Below are positions 37,931 through 49,100 of a DNA stretch of 64,000 bases, piece after piece (position 1 is the stretch's first letter; every line of letters starts with the position of its first letter). The DNA comes from Watersipora subatra (lineage: Eukaryota; Bryozoa; Gymnolaemata; Cheilostomatida; Watersiporidae). The position numbers and the translations under genes are program-made. The stretch lies in NCBI RefSeq assembly GCF_963576615.1, contig NC_088712.1, positions 57,863,010 to 57,927,009 on the forward strand, given 5' to 3'. Under the pieces are notes generated by a model that was not told where the DNA came from, ran no database searches, and saw only the letters and a list, made by a program, of their open reading frames with translations.

Positions 37931-38579
37931 AATAAATGTTTTTTTTTTCATAACTACCAAATATAATTCATCTTATTTAGCAGATGTCCTGAAACGTAGT
38001 CACATGTTTACTTCAACTTTTTTTAGACGTGTAGCATTTAAAGGGAATTTCCAAATAGCAAAATTAATTCATGCCAGTGTGTGCAGAGGTCATAACAAAG
38101 TTTGATAGTCCTTAAAAATTATCTTGTTACTAACACACAAAGAGGTGAAGTGATTATATAATGAAGGGGTTATAGAAGAGTTTTATTGCTGAAGCTATAA
38201 AGCTTTTTCAAAGCTAACTGCTCATACACAAACAACTGCTGAAGTATTTTTAGTTTGCTATGAGAGGTTAACACAAAATATAACACAATTTTGTGTTATA
38301 TTTGGTGTCTCGATTCCTGATTTTTTTTTCTTAACAACTTCCTCAAAATAAGAAATCATAAACTAAAGTTTATACTGCTTACAATTGCATATGAAAATTT
38401 ACAACAAAATTTTAGTTTAAAATCAAAGAAGCCTTGAATGCTCAAAATCTGTCTAGTAAGTGAGAGTTAGTTTCGTTATTGTGCATTGTTAGTGTAGAAG
38501 TTGATAGAAGTTAGAAGAATTTGATGAACCAGCTATTCTCTCTGAGCACATGAGACAAAAATAAAGAAGAATTTTAATA

Positions 38580-39200
38580 AATTAATTGTATAAACTAATC
38601 AGTAAACAAAGAAAAATTAAGAAGTTCTTATGAAGGACCGTAGCTTTTAAAACTTTATGAAGCAAACAAGATGTTTAATCAACCAAATGACTAAATCGTA
38701 CACTGGATTTAATATTACTTAAAGAAAGATGACAATTTAAAAATAAACTTTAATGAAAGATCTAAGAAGTCCTAAATAACCAGAATTTAACTTGTATAAA
38801 CATTATTTTTCATACAAGCATTGTTAATGTAAAAGTTGAAAATAGATATAAATCCTGATCGCATTAGCTCATAAAGATAAACTCACTGAGCAAAAGAGAA
38901 GAGACTAAAGGAGGATTTGCTGATTAAGCAATTGATACAATTTCTTCTGCAGTCAGTCAAGAAGACTAAGACTGTCTAAGGTTGTGGCTTACGTATGATA
39001 GCAGATATCCAATCAGCACAATTACAAGCAATCATCTGCCGTGGGTTCGTTCTGATCGCCCACCATTTTCAATTCTTCTGCGGAACATCTTTATAGCAGT
39101 ATATATTCATACTAGGTTAAGAGATAGTATCAGTGTAAATGTTCACTGAGCTAGAGCTTGCACGCTTCTTAAAGCACTTTACGCTTAAGATGGTTCCCAC
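38580..39200. repeat. Dispersed repeat, copy 2 with insert
   Basis: It matches 17,690-18,260 collinearly. At about 38,935-39,105 the match is interrupted by another repeat containing 'ggcttacgtatgata', which also occurs at 40,125-40,240. Confidence 0.65.
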
Positions 39201-39205
39201 ACAGC

Positions 39206-39253
39206 AGGTGTTAGACACATAAAATTATTTATGTATCATTGTGTCTAACACCT
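39206..39253. repeat. Hairpin with 13-bp perfect stem
   Basis: AGGTGTTAGACAC at 39,206-39,218 pairs with GTGTCTAACACCT at 39,241-39,253. Confidence 0.55.
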
Positions 39254-42200
39254 TATTTTTCTTGTACCGTGATTGTTTGGTTATGATTAAAATCGATAAA
39301 ACATGATCACACTTAAAAAACTAAGCGCGACATCCTTGGTCGCTAAGACCGTTTTTATAACACAAAGATGGCTAATACAGCAATACTTCCAAACAGATGT
39401 TTGTCTTCCAAACAGCAACCCTGAATCATAACAGAATGAGAACAACCCGGCTGTTTTCATGACGACATTGCAGCACCATATAAGGGAGGAGGGATGTGTG
39501 TCGCTACCCTATCACTGTATAGTGACTTAGTAATAGTCAAATGTTTGTTCCAGTTTTTGTATGAAGTGTGACATTAAAAGCCAAGTTACAGAAAGCAGGA
39601 TTAGCCTGTACCAGTGCATGCTCACTTGTAGTCAGTCAAGGTGACTAAAGGCTGGTTCACATTACATAACCGTGTGTCAGCGTTGTCCTTCGGCTTTCAT
39701 AGTTGACTATAGGCACCATTAACCAAAAGCATCGATGAAGCAACATTGAAACATCAAAAAAGTTTGCAGGCGTCATAATTTCTCGATATTTTGCTGAGCA
39801 TCGACAACAGCTTGTACAACGTGTACGATTTTGGTAATAGTAGTTCACTGTCACCGATATCCCAATTTATTTATTTCTGTTTATGGTAGCTGCTGCAGGA
39901 CTAGTATTTGACTCGAGCACACAAAAACAAAGAGGTTCCTTTGAAACAAATTATAAAGAAAAATTAGAACTCTACCTTACAAAGTATCTTCTGATGTGAC
40001 GGCGGACATGTTTGTGATTGCGTGAACATTGTTATCACAGATAATCGCCTAAGTATTGCGATATCAACACCGAGATACGGCGATATAACGTGAGTCAGCT
40101 TTCAGACCGCATATAATGGTGGCTTACGTATGATACCAGATATCCGAGTGGCTCGATTACAAGCAGTTATCAGCAATGAGTTTGTATTGATTTGCCTCCA
40201 TTTTAAGTTTCTCTTTGCTGCATCTTTCTAGTAGAGTCTAGGCCTTCCTTGACTTCGCTTACCATCACAATGTTGTGAGTATAATAGTTGAAATGGAAGC
40301 CAGTCTTATTCCATTCTGTTTACATGGTCCAATCATCTCAGAAGTTTTTCAATAAGAACGTCAGCCATTGATGATACGCCTGCCGATTTTACAATTTTTA
40401 ATTTTGCATTATATCTTGCCACTTGATGTTCATGATGTCCCTCAAGTGTCTTACCATGATGAGAAACAGATAATTAAGTTTTTCTGTGACCAACGTGTGC
40501 AGAGGTCATAATAAAATTGAATAGTACTTACAATTTTTTACTGACCTACAAAAAATGAAGTAGTTTAATAGTGAGCAAATTTAATTAGGTCATGTGCTTT
40601 TAAACTTTTGAGCTAGGGTTCCTTAAGCTTGAGTTCAGTAAGAATTGCGCAAATATAAATTTTAAGATTAATGCATGTATACTAGATAATGAAGTTGGAC
40701 GACAAATAGAAGCGCAGGCAAACGCTGTGGAGACCGCAGCAACAAACACTCAACTGAACTATTATGTACACAGCACGCCAAAAGTTTACAAATTGAAAAC
40801 ACACAAACAAAAGCCAAAAATTGTTTCACTAAACACATCCCACTAAAAACATCTTTACTGATATTCATAAACTGACCAGCTTTATTGGTGCTTATGTTGT
40901 TTTTTCCTAAATGAATATTCCTAGAAAAACGCAGACGAGAGTATTTGTAGAATCAATTTTTTATCGCGATAGCATATAATATTAATATTAACATTATTTG
41001 TTGCTGTTCAGTATCGAGTTTATCATCTATTATTATGAATTATCACCATTTTTGTGCTATTTATGAGTGACGACTCATTCTGTTGTTCAAGTAATAGAAT
41101 AATTCTTTTGTTAATCTACAAATCACTGACTACGCTTAGTTGGTAATTTCCGTGCTATAGTTGCTATTAATTTCTGTGACCTAAAGTATTCTTTTCAATA
41201 GAAAACATCTACTGCGGTCATTGATAACTGTGAGGCAGCATCATGCAAATAAACTGACCAATGAGCAGTAGTATAATTTTTGTACGTTTTACTAATTTTC
41301 TCAGTCAGCTTAAGGGATGAGAGTTAGCCAGCATTCTATCTCAAAGATGGACTTACGCAAAATTTAAATTGATTATATCAGAAAGTATGGGTATTTTTTA
41401 TTATTTGCGATTGTTTTTGATGTTTGAGGTGATCTGATTGCAAGGATGTTTCATGTTTAAAATTGACGCAACTTGATTGCAGTTAAAAAGCTCAGATCAA
41501 GCATTAGTGTGACTATGACATCTATAGTTGCAAAGAGATTAACAGAATAGAGACACGTAACGTGCAACTTGAATGCAATAGCCGATATCAACGATAGTAA
41601 CGATAGCAACTATTGATGTCTTTTGCATGTGTTTTTCTTCTGAGTGTTTTAACAATAATGAAGTGTTGTCGATTTTAATCTTGGTTATTTGCAATACACT
41701 AAGTCTTTAAACCTCAGGCTATCTGTAACCTTGATAAGTTTATTCTCACCTCTACAAATGAATCTGTTGATGAACTGATAATCTTTAGCTGTTTTAGATA
41801 ATTTTCTGCTTTCTTCATCCAAGAAGATTAAGAAATAAAAGCTAAACCAGTTCTTGTATATAAGAGTTCTTTCAGCCAAGTTGGTTTAGAAGTCAGAACT
41901 GGAACACCATCTACAGTAGAGTGAGAATCATTGGAAGGAAACCAACTGGAGTGTGAGGTGAGTGTACATTTGTACGTAAATGTACTAGTGAGTTTGTCAC
42001 TGTACATGTGTAAGTCTGTGTGTATTTTATGTGTTACTTTATTGGCAATTACTTCAATTCAAACAAATGTTTTTCTAATTATGTCAAAAGAATCGTACAA
42101 CAACCAAAAATAAAGAAGGCAACAGTTGGCCACTAAAATGAAATAAATGGTTTTACAAGTTTTGAAAATACTTTGCTGTGCTAGAAGAATAGGTAGCAGG

Positions 42201-43277
42201 TAGAACATTGTTTAAGAAACTAGAATAAAGTTTTAAAATAAATATTAGTGGTTGTATGTTTGTTCATATTGCGTAGGTTGAAATGAATTAAACCTGTTAT
42301 TGTCATGAGGACACAACCAATGAAAAGCCTTTACCTCTAATTAACCCAGAAGAAACATATGTCGTAGTTGACCCAAAATAAAATTTTTTTAGTTTGAACT
42401 ATCCATCCATAGAATGTTGACAAGTGTTGTCTTTATTGCAGCTACAAGTATACTAGTTGGAGTGGAGAAATGTAAGTACAGTAATTAATTGTTTTGATGT
42501 CAATGCGTAGTGTATGGTTTTAAATGCTCATTGTTATACATGTATATGTTGATTATTTAGCGAGTAACAATTTTCCTTTCATTTTCTAGACAAATTTAAT
42601 TGCGCATAATTTATATAATAAAACAATAGTTTTTAGTTTCATAGCATATAACATTAGCAATATATTTTCAGATGAGACGATCCTAATGAGCAGACCTGGC
42701 AAACTGGAACTTTCTGATACCTTATCCATAACTATCACTGCACCACAGATATTTTTTTCTGCACAAAGCACCAATATTATTATCATCCCATACTTCCGAT
42801 GTGCCATATTTGAGTGGATAACTCCAACTCGTTGTATATAGCAAATATTTTATAGGTTGTGGTTTTGTGTTTCACCCAGCACGCCGTTGTTTCTATATCA
42901 TTTGTACATATGTGTAATGTTTGCCCAAAGCCAGTTTCCAGAATGTTCATTTTTGCTGAGTTTCTTCATCTTCATCTCTGACAAATATATTTGTGGCTAT
43001 AAATAACCCTCGACAGTTTATCTGCACAGCTTCCTGGCTTTACTTTGCCTCTAGTAACAAGAATTCATACACGTGCATAACCAATTGAGCTTCGGGCTAT
43101 ATTCAAGTGAAGCATTTGCTTGTTAGCGATTTGTCAGCAGAAATTAAGATATGTTGGCCTTGTGCGAATCGGCTGCTATAAAAAATGACGCAGCAGCACA
43201 ATTTTTTGCTGAAGTGTTGTTTCCTATTAAAACTTATTTTGCTGTAAAATAGAAGCAATGAAAGACTGAAGCAGAAA
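39254..43277. other. Repeat-rich intergenic DNA, no gene recognised
   Basis: It holds relics shared with other places: 40,125-40,240 with 38,975-39,100, 40,495-40,570 with 38,080-38,150, and 41,705-41,810 with 37,480-37,560. A possible tiny spliced exon pair near 41,930-41,960 and 42,442-42,471 (consensus splice sites) has no supporting protein. Confidence 0.35.
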
Positions 43278-43283
43278 ACCAAC
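43278..43283. repeat. Left target-site duplication ACCAAC
   Basis: Identical to 54,698-54,703. Each copy directly abuts the outer base of a terminal inverted repeat. Confidence 0.85.
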
Positions 43284-43775
43284 AGTAGTATATAGAGAGC
43301 AGATCTACACATAAAAGTGACGGATCCAGCGGGGGGATAGGAAAAGGGGGGGTTGTGAATTAAATTGGCTAGGGGTGTAGATTGAATCGTGTGGAGTTGA
43401 ATGAGATGTTGGGGTTTGGGGGGAAATTGTGGTGTAGAGTAGGGGGTTGAATTCGAGGGGTTACGGATCCGCTCCTGGCGTAATCGGCGGATTATCTGTG
43501 GATGAGTCATCGGATTAGCGGGGGATGAGTCATCCGATTGAACGCGGATTATCGCGGGATTAGTCGGGGGAATCGTCGCGGATTAGTCGGGCGAATCGTC
43601 GCCGATTATCGGTGGAATAGTGGGGGTGAATATCTGGGACATCGAGGGCTGGATGGTTTTCCAAAGTGGATCTCGCGGATTATCGAGGAGAGCGAGAGAT
43701 TACCTAGCGGATGAGTGAGGGGGTTAATATCTGGGACACCGAGGGGTTGATTTTCCGGAGATTGTTATATATTTG
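43284..43775 (+). repeat. Left terminal inverted repeat, ~492 bp
   Basis: It matches the reverse complement of 54,207-54,697 with only scattered substitutions (for example around 43,664) and one-base length changes in G runs. It is G-rich on this strand (several runs of 4-7 G) in an otherwise AT-rich region. It contains about six GGATTA motifs and two ATGAGTCAT motifs. Host similarity stops sharply at both ends. Confidence 0.9.
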
Positions 43776-43838
43776 GTTGAATGAGAGATAAGTTTTTATT
43801 ATAAAATATAAACTATAAATGTTACAAAAAATTCAAAA

Positions 43839-44552
43839 TCATTCTGTCATTCGTTTTAAAAAGGAAAGTTTTGGAATACATCTTTCATCAATTTCTGTGT
43901 CACATCGAAGAACTAAAATAAGAGTTGATTTTCCCAAAGAATTGAGAAACTGAACAGGAAGTAACAAATCTAATCCTTCATTATTTCCAATATTATCATA
44001 TATGAAGGTATCTTTAGGTGTAGTAGAATTTGAAATAGGTTGAAGATTACAGATAAAGTCAATATCTTGAAAATTCGATCCTGGAGGACATTGCAACATT
44101 GAAAGAGTAGAGTTATATCCACATAATTCTCCTCTGTAGAATAATTTGAAATCAATTAGAATATCGATTGTGGAATTTTGAACTGAATATTCACATTCAG
44201 AATATGTTAGAACTTGCTCCGATGAAGCTGACACTATAGGATTAAGGTATAGGTTTTTTCCATCTGTTTCATCTTCATTTAGTAGTTCTTTACACGCAAA
44301 TCTGTGATTGCCTGGTAATGGATAACCACAATGAATGTAGTCCAATGGAAATATTCTTCCGCATGTTTCATTATTCTTGTGATATAAAGTAGTTTCTTCG
44401 AATGGAAGTAGTAATGAAACTTCAAATTCATTGAGTGTTCTGCTTAAGCAGTTATTCGCATCGGTAACATATTGAATTCTTTGATTTCCATTTATTATTC
44501 CCGTAAAGCGTAAAATGAGAAATATTATAATGTGCAAATTCATTATAGTCAT
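43839..44552 (-). CDS. Element-encoded secreted or ectodomain-like protein, unknown function (237 aa)
   Basis: It begins with a hydrophobic signal-peptide-like stretch (NLHIIIFLILRFTGIING, residues 4-21). The rest is about 215 residues with roughly ten Cys and several N-glycosylation sequons (NET, NST). No transmembrane segment is clear near the C-terminus. A TATA-like CTATATATATT lies upstream on the minus strand near 44,630. It is the last gene before the left terminal repeat. I do not recognise a family. A secreted protein on a Polinton-type element might be a virion-surface relic or a host-directed factor; that is speculation. Confidence 0.65.
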   Translation of the reverse strand: MTIMNLHIIIFLILRFTGIINGNQRIQYVTDANNCLSRTLNEFEVSLLLPFEETTLYHKNNETCGRIFPLDYIHCGYPLPGNHRFACKELLNEDETDGKNLYLNPIVSASSEQVLTYSECEYSVQNSTIDILIDFKLFYRGELCGYNSTLSMLQCPPGSNFQDIDFICNLQPISNSTTPKDTFIYDNIGNNEGLDLLLPVQFLNSLGKSTLILVLRCDTEIDERCIPKLSFLKRMTE

Positions 44553-44764
44553 AGTGTCTTTTTAAAATACTACTCTCTTGACTGAAGTAGGCAAAGAAAA
44601 TGCATAAAAAAGTATGTCAATATAATATATATAGTTCATTCTTCAAAATTATCTTGAAATACTATACAAAAAAAAGTTATTCAATTCTATTTGATGAGTC
44701 AATCCTTCTTGGATATAAAGTGATTAAATATAAAGAATTATGCAAAGTCTAACTGTGATGATTA

Positions 44765-45265
44765 TCAATTCTTCCCATTGATATGTAGGAGTTCACTGAA
44801 GTAACGATTTGTAGCATGTTGATCATTGGCTTCTCCTCTCAAATATGGATAAAGTCTTGTTTCGGTTAATATTATGTTTGAAGGTGTGTTCCAATCAAGT
44901 GAGGATAATAATGATAGTTGGACTTTGTCACTCCTTGGTCCGATTTGAGCAGATTCCAAACACGTTCCAATATCGAGTTCGGCAAAAGTCTCATGAAGTT
45001 CTTGTCGAGTCAATCCTTCATTTCCATATCGTATTTGCATTATTCTAATACAATATTGACATCCTCGAGCTCCCTCGAAGCATCCACACCGACTTTCTAA
45101 ATATGTTACGAAACGTTTATAGATATAGAATCCGATAACATAGTAAAAAGTTTCTTCAGTAACTCTTCTGATGAATTTTTTTGTGTTTTTCTTTACAACC
45201 ACTCTTGATAATTGTCCATCCTTAAGATGAGCTGGAATAAACTCCTCTAGAAATATAACCGACAT
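44765..45265 (-). CDS. Small Cys-rich protein, paralogue of the upstream ORF (166 aa)
   Basis: It shares with the neighbouring 195-aa ORF an N-terminal (F/I)(V/I)P block, then I(R)..(L/V)TEE..YY..G....K.., and a cluster C.C....(R)C..C (about residues 59-71 here) that could bind zinc. The two genes are adjacent, same strand, with ~120 bp between, so they arose by tandem duplication. The TEE..YY..G....K plus C..C arrangement faintly recalls the C-terminal region of some transposases, but I would not assign function on that. Starts at the first ATG. Confidence 0.65.
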   Translation of the reverse strand: MSVIFLEEFIPAHLKDGQLSRVVVKKNTKKFIRRVTEETFYYVIGFYIYKRFVTYLESRCGCFEGARGCQYCIRIMQIRYGNEGLTRQELHETFAELDIGTCLESAQIGPRSDKVQLSLLSSLDWNTPSNIILTETRLYPYLRGEANDQHATNRYFSELLHINGKN

Positions 45266-45387
45266 TGTTTCTGTTTTCTTCGATTTTTTTTTTTTTTGGT
45301 TCCTTCACCAACAGAGCTAAATTGAAGAATGGTGGAGAAATCTAGAGGAGTAGACTTAATATCATTCCGAATCTTTTTTTTTTATTT

Positions 45388-45975
45388 TCATCCAACAGAT
45401 TTTTCATCTATAATTACATCATCAATTTCATGCTCGATTTCCTCTTCCACGCTTTCTCCGATTAATGGAAATTGTGCTATATGAATGAGTCTTCTGAAGA
45501 GCAGTTGTTTCGTTTCATCACGTTGAGTAGGATGAGTCATGTAGTGCCGAATTCTATTCCAAAACACGGTTTCAAAAATCGTTTCTTCCATCGTTTTAAA
45601 ATCGGTCGCGATAAATCTGTTAATCCATTCTAAATCAACCTCTTTTCCAATTTTACCTTCTCGAATGGTAGCTTCAAGATCAACCCATTCAAAGGTCATC
45701 TTCAAATCTGAGGGTGTTATCGATATTTCTTTTACACATAATGTTGATTCCAAACATTCCCTGCATTCCAACGCACTGCAGACACAGTTGGACTTTAATC
45801 TTTTCAATGACACAACTTTTCTAAAAGCAGCTGTTCCTAGAATGTAGTATAAACATTCCTCGGTAAGATGCGTACGAATTTGTTCATTTTTGTCAAGATG
45901 AACCAAGATGTTATCTGGGATTATTTCTGCAACCTCGAATGGAACAAAATCTTTAATCAGAATGTTTTGAGTCAT
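45388..45975 (-). CDS. Small Cys-rich protein, paralogue of the downstream ORF (195 aa)
   Basis: Carries LTEECLYYILG at about residues 37-47 and CVC..LECREC at 64-73, aligning with the 166-aa neighbour. The C-terminal tail is acidic (ESVEEEIEHEIDD). On the minus strand a TATA-like ATATAAATTC lies about 60 nt upstream of the ATG. It lies just downstream of the polymerase gene, in the same direction. No family recognised. Confidence 0.65.
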   Translation of the reverse strand: MTQNILIKDFVPFEVAEIIPDNILVHLDKNEQIRTHLTEECLYYILGTAAFRKVVSLKRLKSNCVCSALECRECLESTLCVKEISITPSDLKMTFEWVDLEATIREGKIGKEVDLEWINRFIATDFKTMEETIFETVFWNRIRHYMTHPTQRDETKQLLFRRLIHIAQFPLIGESVEEEIEHEIDDVIIDEKSVG

Positions 45976-46174
45976 GTTACTATGAGAAAGTCTACATTCG
46001 AAATGATTTTACATTGGATAGTATATTGAATTTATATGAGCTTAGTTATATATTATTGATATTGTATATACGAAAAGAAGAGCCAATGAAGAAAATAAAA
46101 TTTTATAGTAATAATACATCGAGGAGCAAAACTCTACTATCATATATACTTAACAACAAATTCACTTCTAAAAA

Positions 46175-49100
46175 TTATGCTAAAATATATTCTGTGCTCA
46201 CTCCATCGTTACATACTCTTCTTTTTGAATAAAAATATGTTAATCCAGTTCTAAGTTGAGTGTATGAGAACACTCTATTGTCTTTTTTTACAGAACCTTT
46301 GTTTACCCCTTCCTTAGGAGATCTTGAATGTAATACTTTTAAAAAAGTGTCTTTTGTAAAACTATTCGTAGTTTTACTTAATCCTTTACTGCTATGCTTT
46401 GTAGAATGAGTTTCATCATTCCAGCAAAAGTAAGTCTTAGAATTTAAGGCTACTATTCCATGTCCTGAAAATTCTACTTTGAATAAACCAGGAGTCCTTA
46501 TATCATATTGATATACTTCTTTGCAACAATTTTGTAATTCCCACAACTTTGTAGGAACAGATTTACAGAGTTGGAAATCATCCGCGTGTCGATCGCAATA
46601 CATCCTAGGAAACCATTTTCCATATTCTTTGTAGTATATATCAGCGATCTCTTTTCTAACGATATTATCCATAGGTGCTGAAAGAGCCATGTAGGCACTA
46701 TCTGTATCCATCGCCACATACTGGAAGTCCTTTCTGTCGAAGTATCTAAAATAAAAAATTTCAATCCTTAATTCTTGTTATCTTAGTATTATAATACTCC
46801 CATTTCAAAAATTATCATTCAAATGTTTACCATTATACATATTTTTTCTAAAAGATACAAATGAGATTACTTACCTATCCATGAAGTCATAGTAGAACTC
46901 CAACATCCGAAGTTTAGCCAGTTGTAATATGGAGAATCCGATATGTACAGGTATATCCATTTTCATCTGAATAAATATATATACAGTCCTATTAGATTCC
47001 TTTACATATATTAGCTCAAGTAAATTTTTCATTATGATTCAATTATATCAATAAGATAATAAATATATACTACTAACCAAAGGCTTGTGTTGAGTCAACT
47101 CATAGAAGCTATCAACGATTTCCTCCAAAGATTCAAATCTGTGTGATCGTATTCTCAAGGATGCTTCATAATCTCCTTGAATATACTTGACATTTCGATG
47201 TTTTAATTTCTCAGTGATTGTTTTCCCGTACGATGAATTTCCAATGAGTTTATTGGTTGTGGCTATCAACTCTTGGTCAGGATCTTTGTCACCAGCTCTT
47301 CTAGCATTTGAGACAGATTCTCCAAATGACTGGAAAACTCTTCTAGGGGTGTATTCTATGACTTGATATATTTTGGTTATAATCAATCCATGATTAAGAT
47401 ACCATTTTGCTAAAGTGGTGAGTAGTAAAATTTTTTCTCCAAACATACTCCCCACCAAAGTTCGTTGTTCTTGAGCTAGCATTCCTTCCTTTTCAGCAAA
47501 TTCTTTCATACTTTCACTAAGATGATTTCTATTCAAAGATGTATTCTTGAAAATGGGGCTCATTTCTGAAAACTTTTCGTATAAGTTTTCAGGAACAGAT
47601 ATATCGCATTCAATGAATCCATATATCTCCCCTTTTATAATCTGCTGAATAATCTCATCCTCGGTGGCAAAGGAATTGGAAGGATAAAACTCTTCGTTGA
47701 AGATACTAATAAAGTTCTTAATCTCGGTGTTATCCTCAATCATCTTGTTCCATTCACACTCCCAGATTCTTACTAAACGATATCCAAGTTCTTTAACATA
47801 TTCTTCCTTCTTTATCGTTTCCTCCAGAACTTCACTCATGGGTCGATTCTTATATGGATGTATACTTATTCCTTTGGTCTTGTTACAGTTATGTCCATGC
47901 CAGAAACATCCATGAAATTGAAACACTGTATTCGATTCTTCACAATATCCATCAACAGGAAGATTATGTTGTCCAATTCTAAATTCTTTATCGTTGTTTT
48001 CATGTAAGATTTGAATATTGTCCTTCCAAGTCAAAAATTGTAACCATCCATGAGCAGCCATGCTATTTTTTCGAGAATGAGTGTATGCAAATCCATTTTC
48101 GAATCGTCTTATTCTAGGGTTTCCAGTAGGCATTTCTTGCATCATACTCCACAAATATAATGCATTTGCATCAACTCCTAGAATAAGTTCACAAAGTTTG
48201 GATTCCTTTCCAAACTTTCTTTCTCGAATCAGTGTTTTCTTCGACTCATGAAGTCTGTGAAAAACAATGCTAGGTCCACCTATGATATTGTCCTTGATAG
48301 TAAAGTAAATATCTTTATCACTTTCCTTGATCAGACAGACAGGTTGACAAGCTTTGAAATGATGTGATGAGATTGTCTGATGATGAGAACTCATAGGATG
48401 AGGAGGCGAATCTGAAAGTTTCAACATCCATTTTACTGCCAATCCAGGAAGTGAAATGGCATCTTTCAACATATCGATTCCCATGGTTCTGTAAACTTCC
48501 TTTTGTTTTTCTACAGCTTCAACAAATGGTACTACATCGAGATTGTTGTACCATACTAGAAAATCTTTTAACGTTTTCATCTTCTCTTGTTTCCAAATGT
48601 TTAAACAGATTTCATAATCAGCATCCGAAATATGTTCATCTCTCAAAGAACTGTAAAAGCATTCTTTAGCTGGTAGAAACGGTTGTTTCAACTTCTCAAG
48701 ATCATCCATATATTCATAAGGATAGAATCCTTTTTGTTGAGAGCATTTGAAAGCTTTGAGATACTTTGCATAGGAAAATCCTGGAGCAATGAAGTTGGAA
48801 ATATCCAAGAATTTGAATCTTCTTGATTGAATACAGCTCATCTTGTTTGTTCTTTTCACTACAAAATCAAAATCTTCGTCTTCTGTGTCTTGAAGACATC
48901 GAAGTAGAGGTCCTTTCATCACATTCAGATCGTAGTTTTGTGAATTAAATCCTAGAATCGGAATACATGAGATGAATTTGTCGAAACGATTAAATAAATG
49001 ACAAAATTCCTCTCTTGAATGGTATACTCGAGGATTGGAAAATTTGCAGGATTTAAATCTTTCTTCAACTTTTCCTTGCTTTTCAGCTTTTGCCTTCATC

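Noticed and set aside
41931-42471. Two small exons with good splice sites (ending GAG|GTGAGT; CTACAAG..GAAAT|GTAAGT)
   Set aside because: No start codon, domain or further exon could be connected; may be a non-coding transcript.
43103-43510. Proline-rich 135-aa frame in the left terminal repeat (and its partner at 54,472-54,780)
   Set aside because: The similarity is due to the inverted repeat itself. The frames run past the element ends into host DNA and diverge there, so they do not define a protein.
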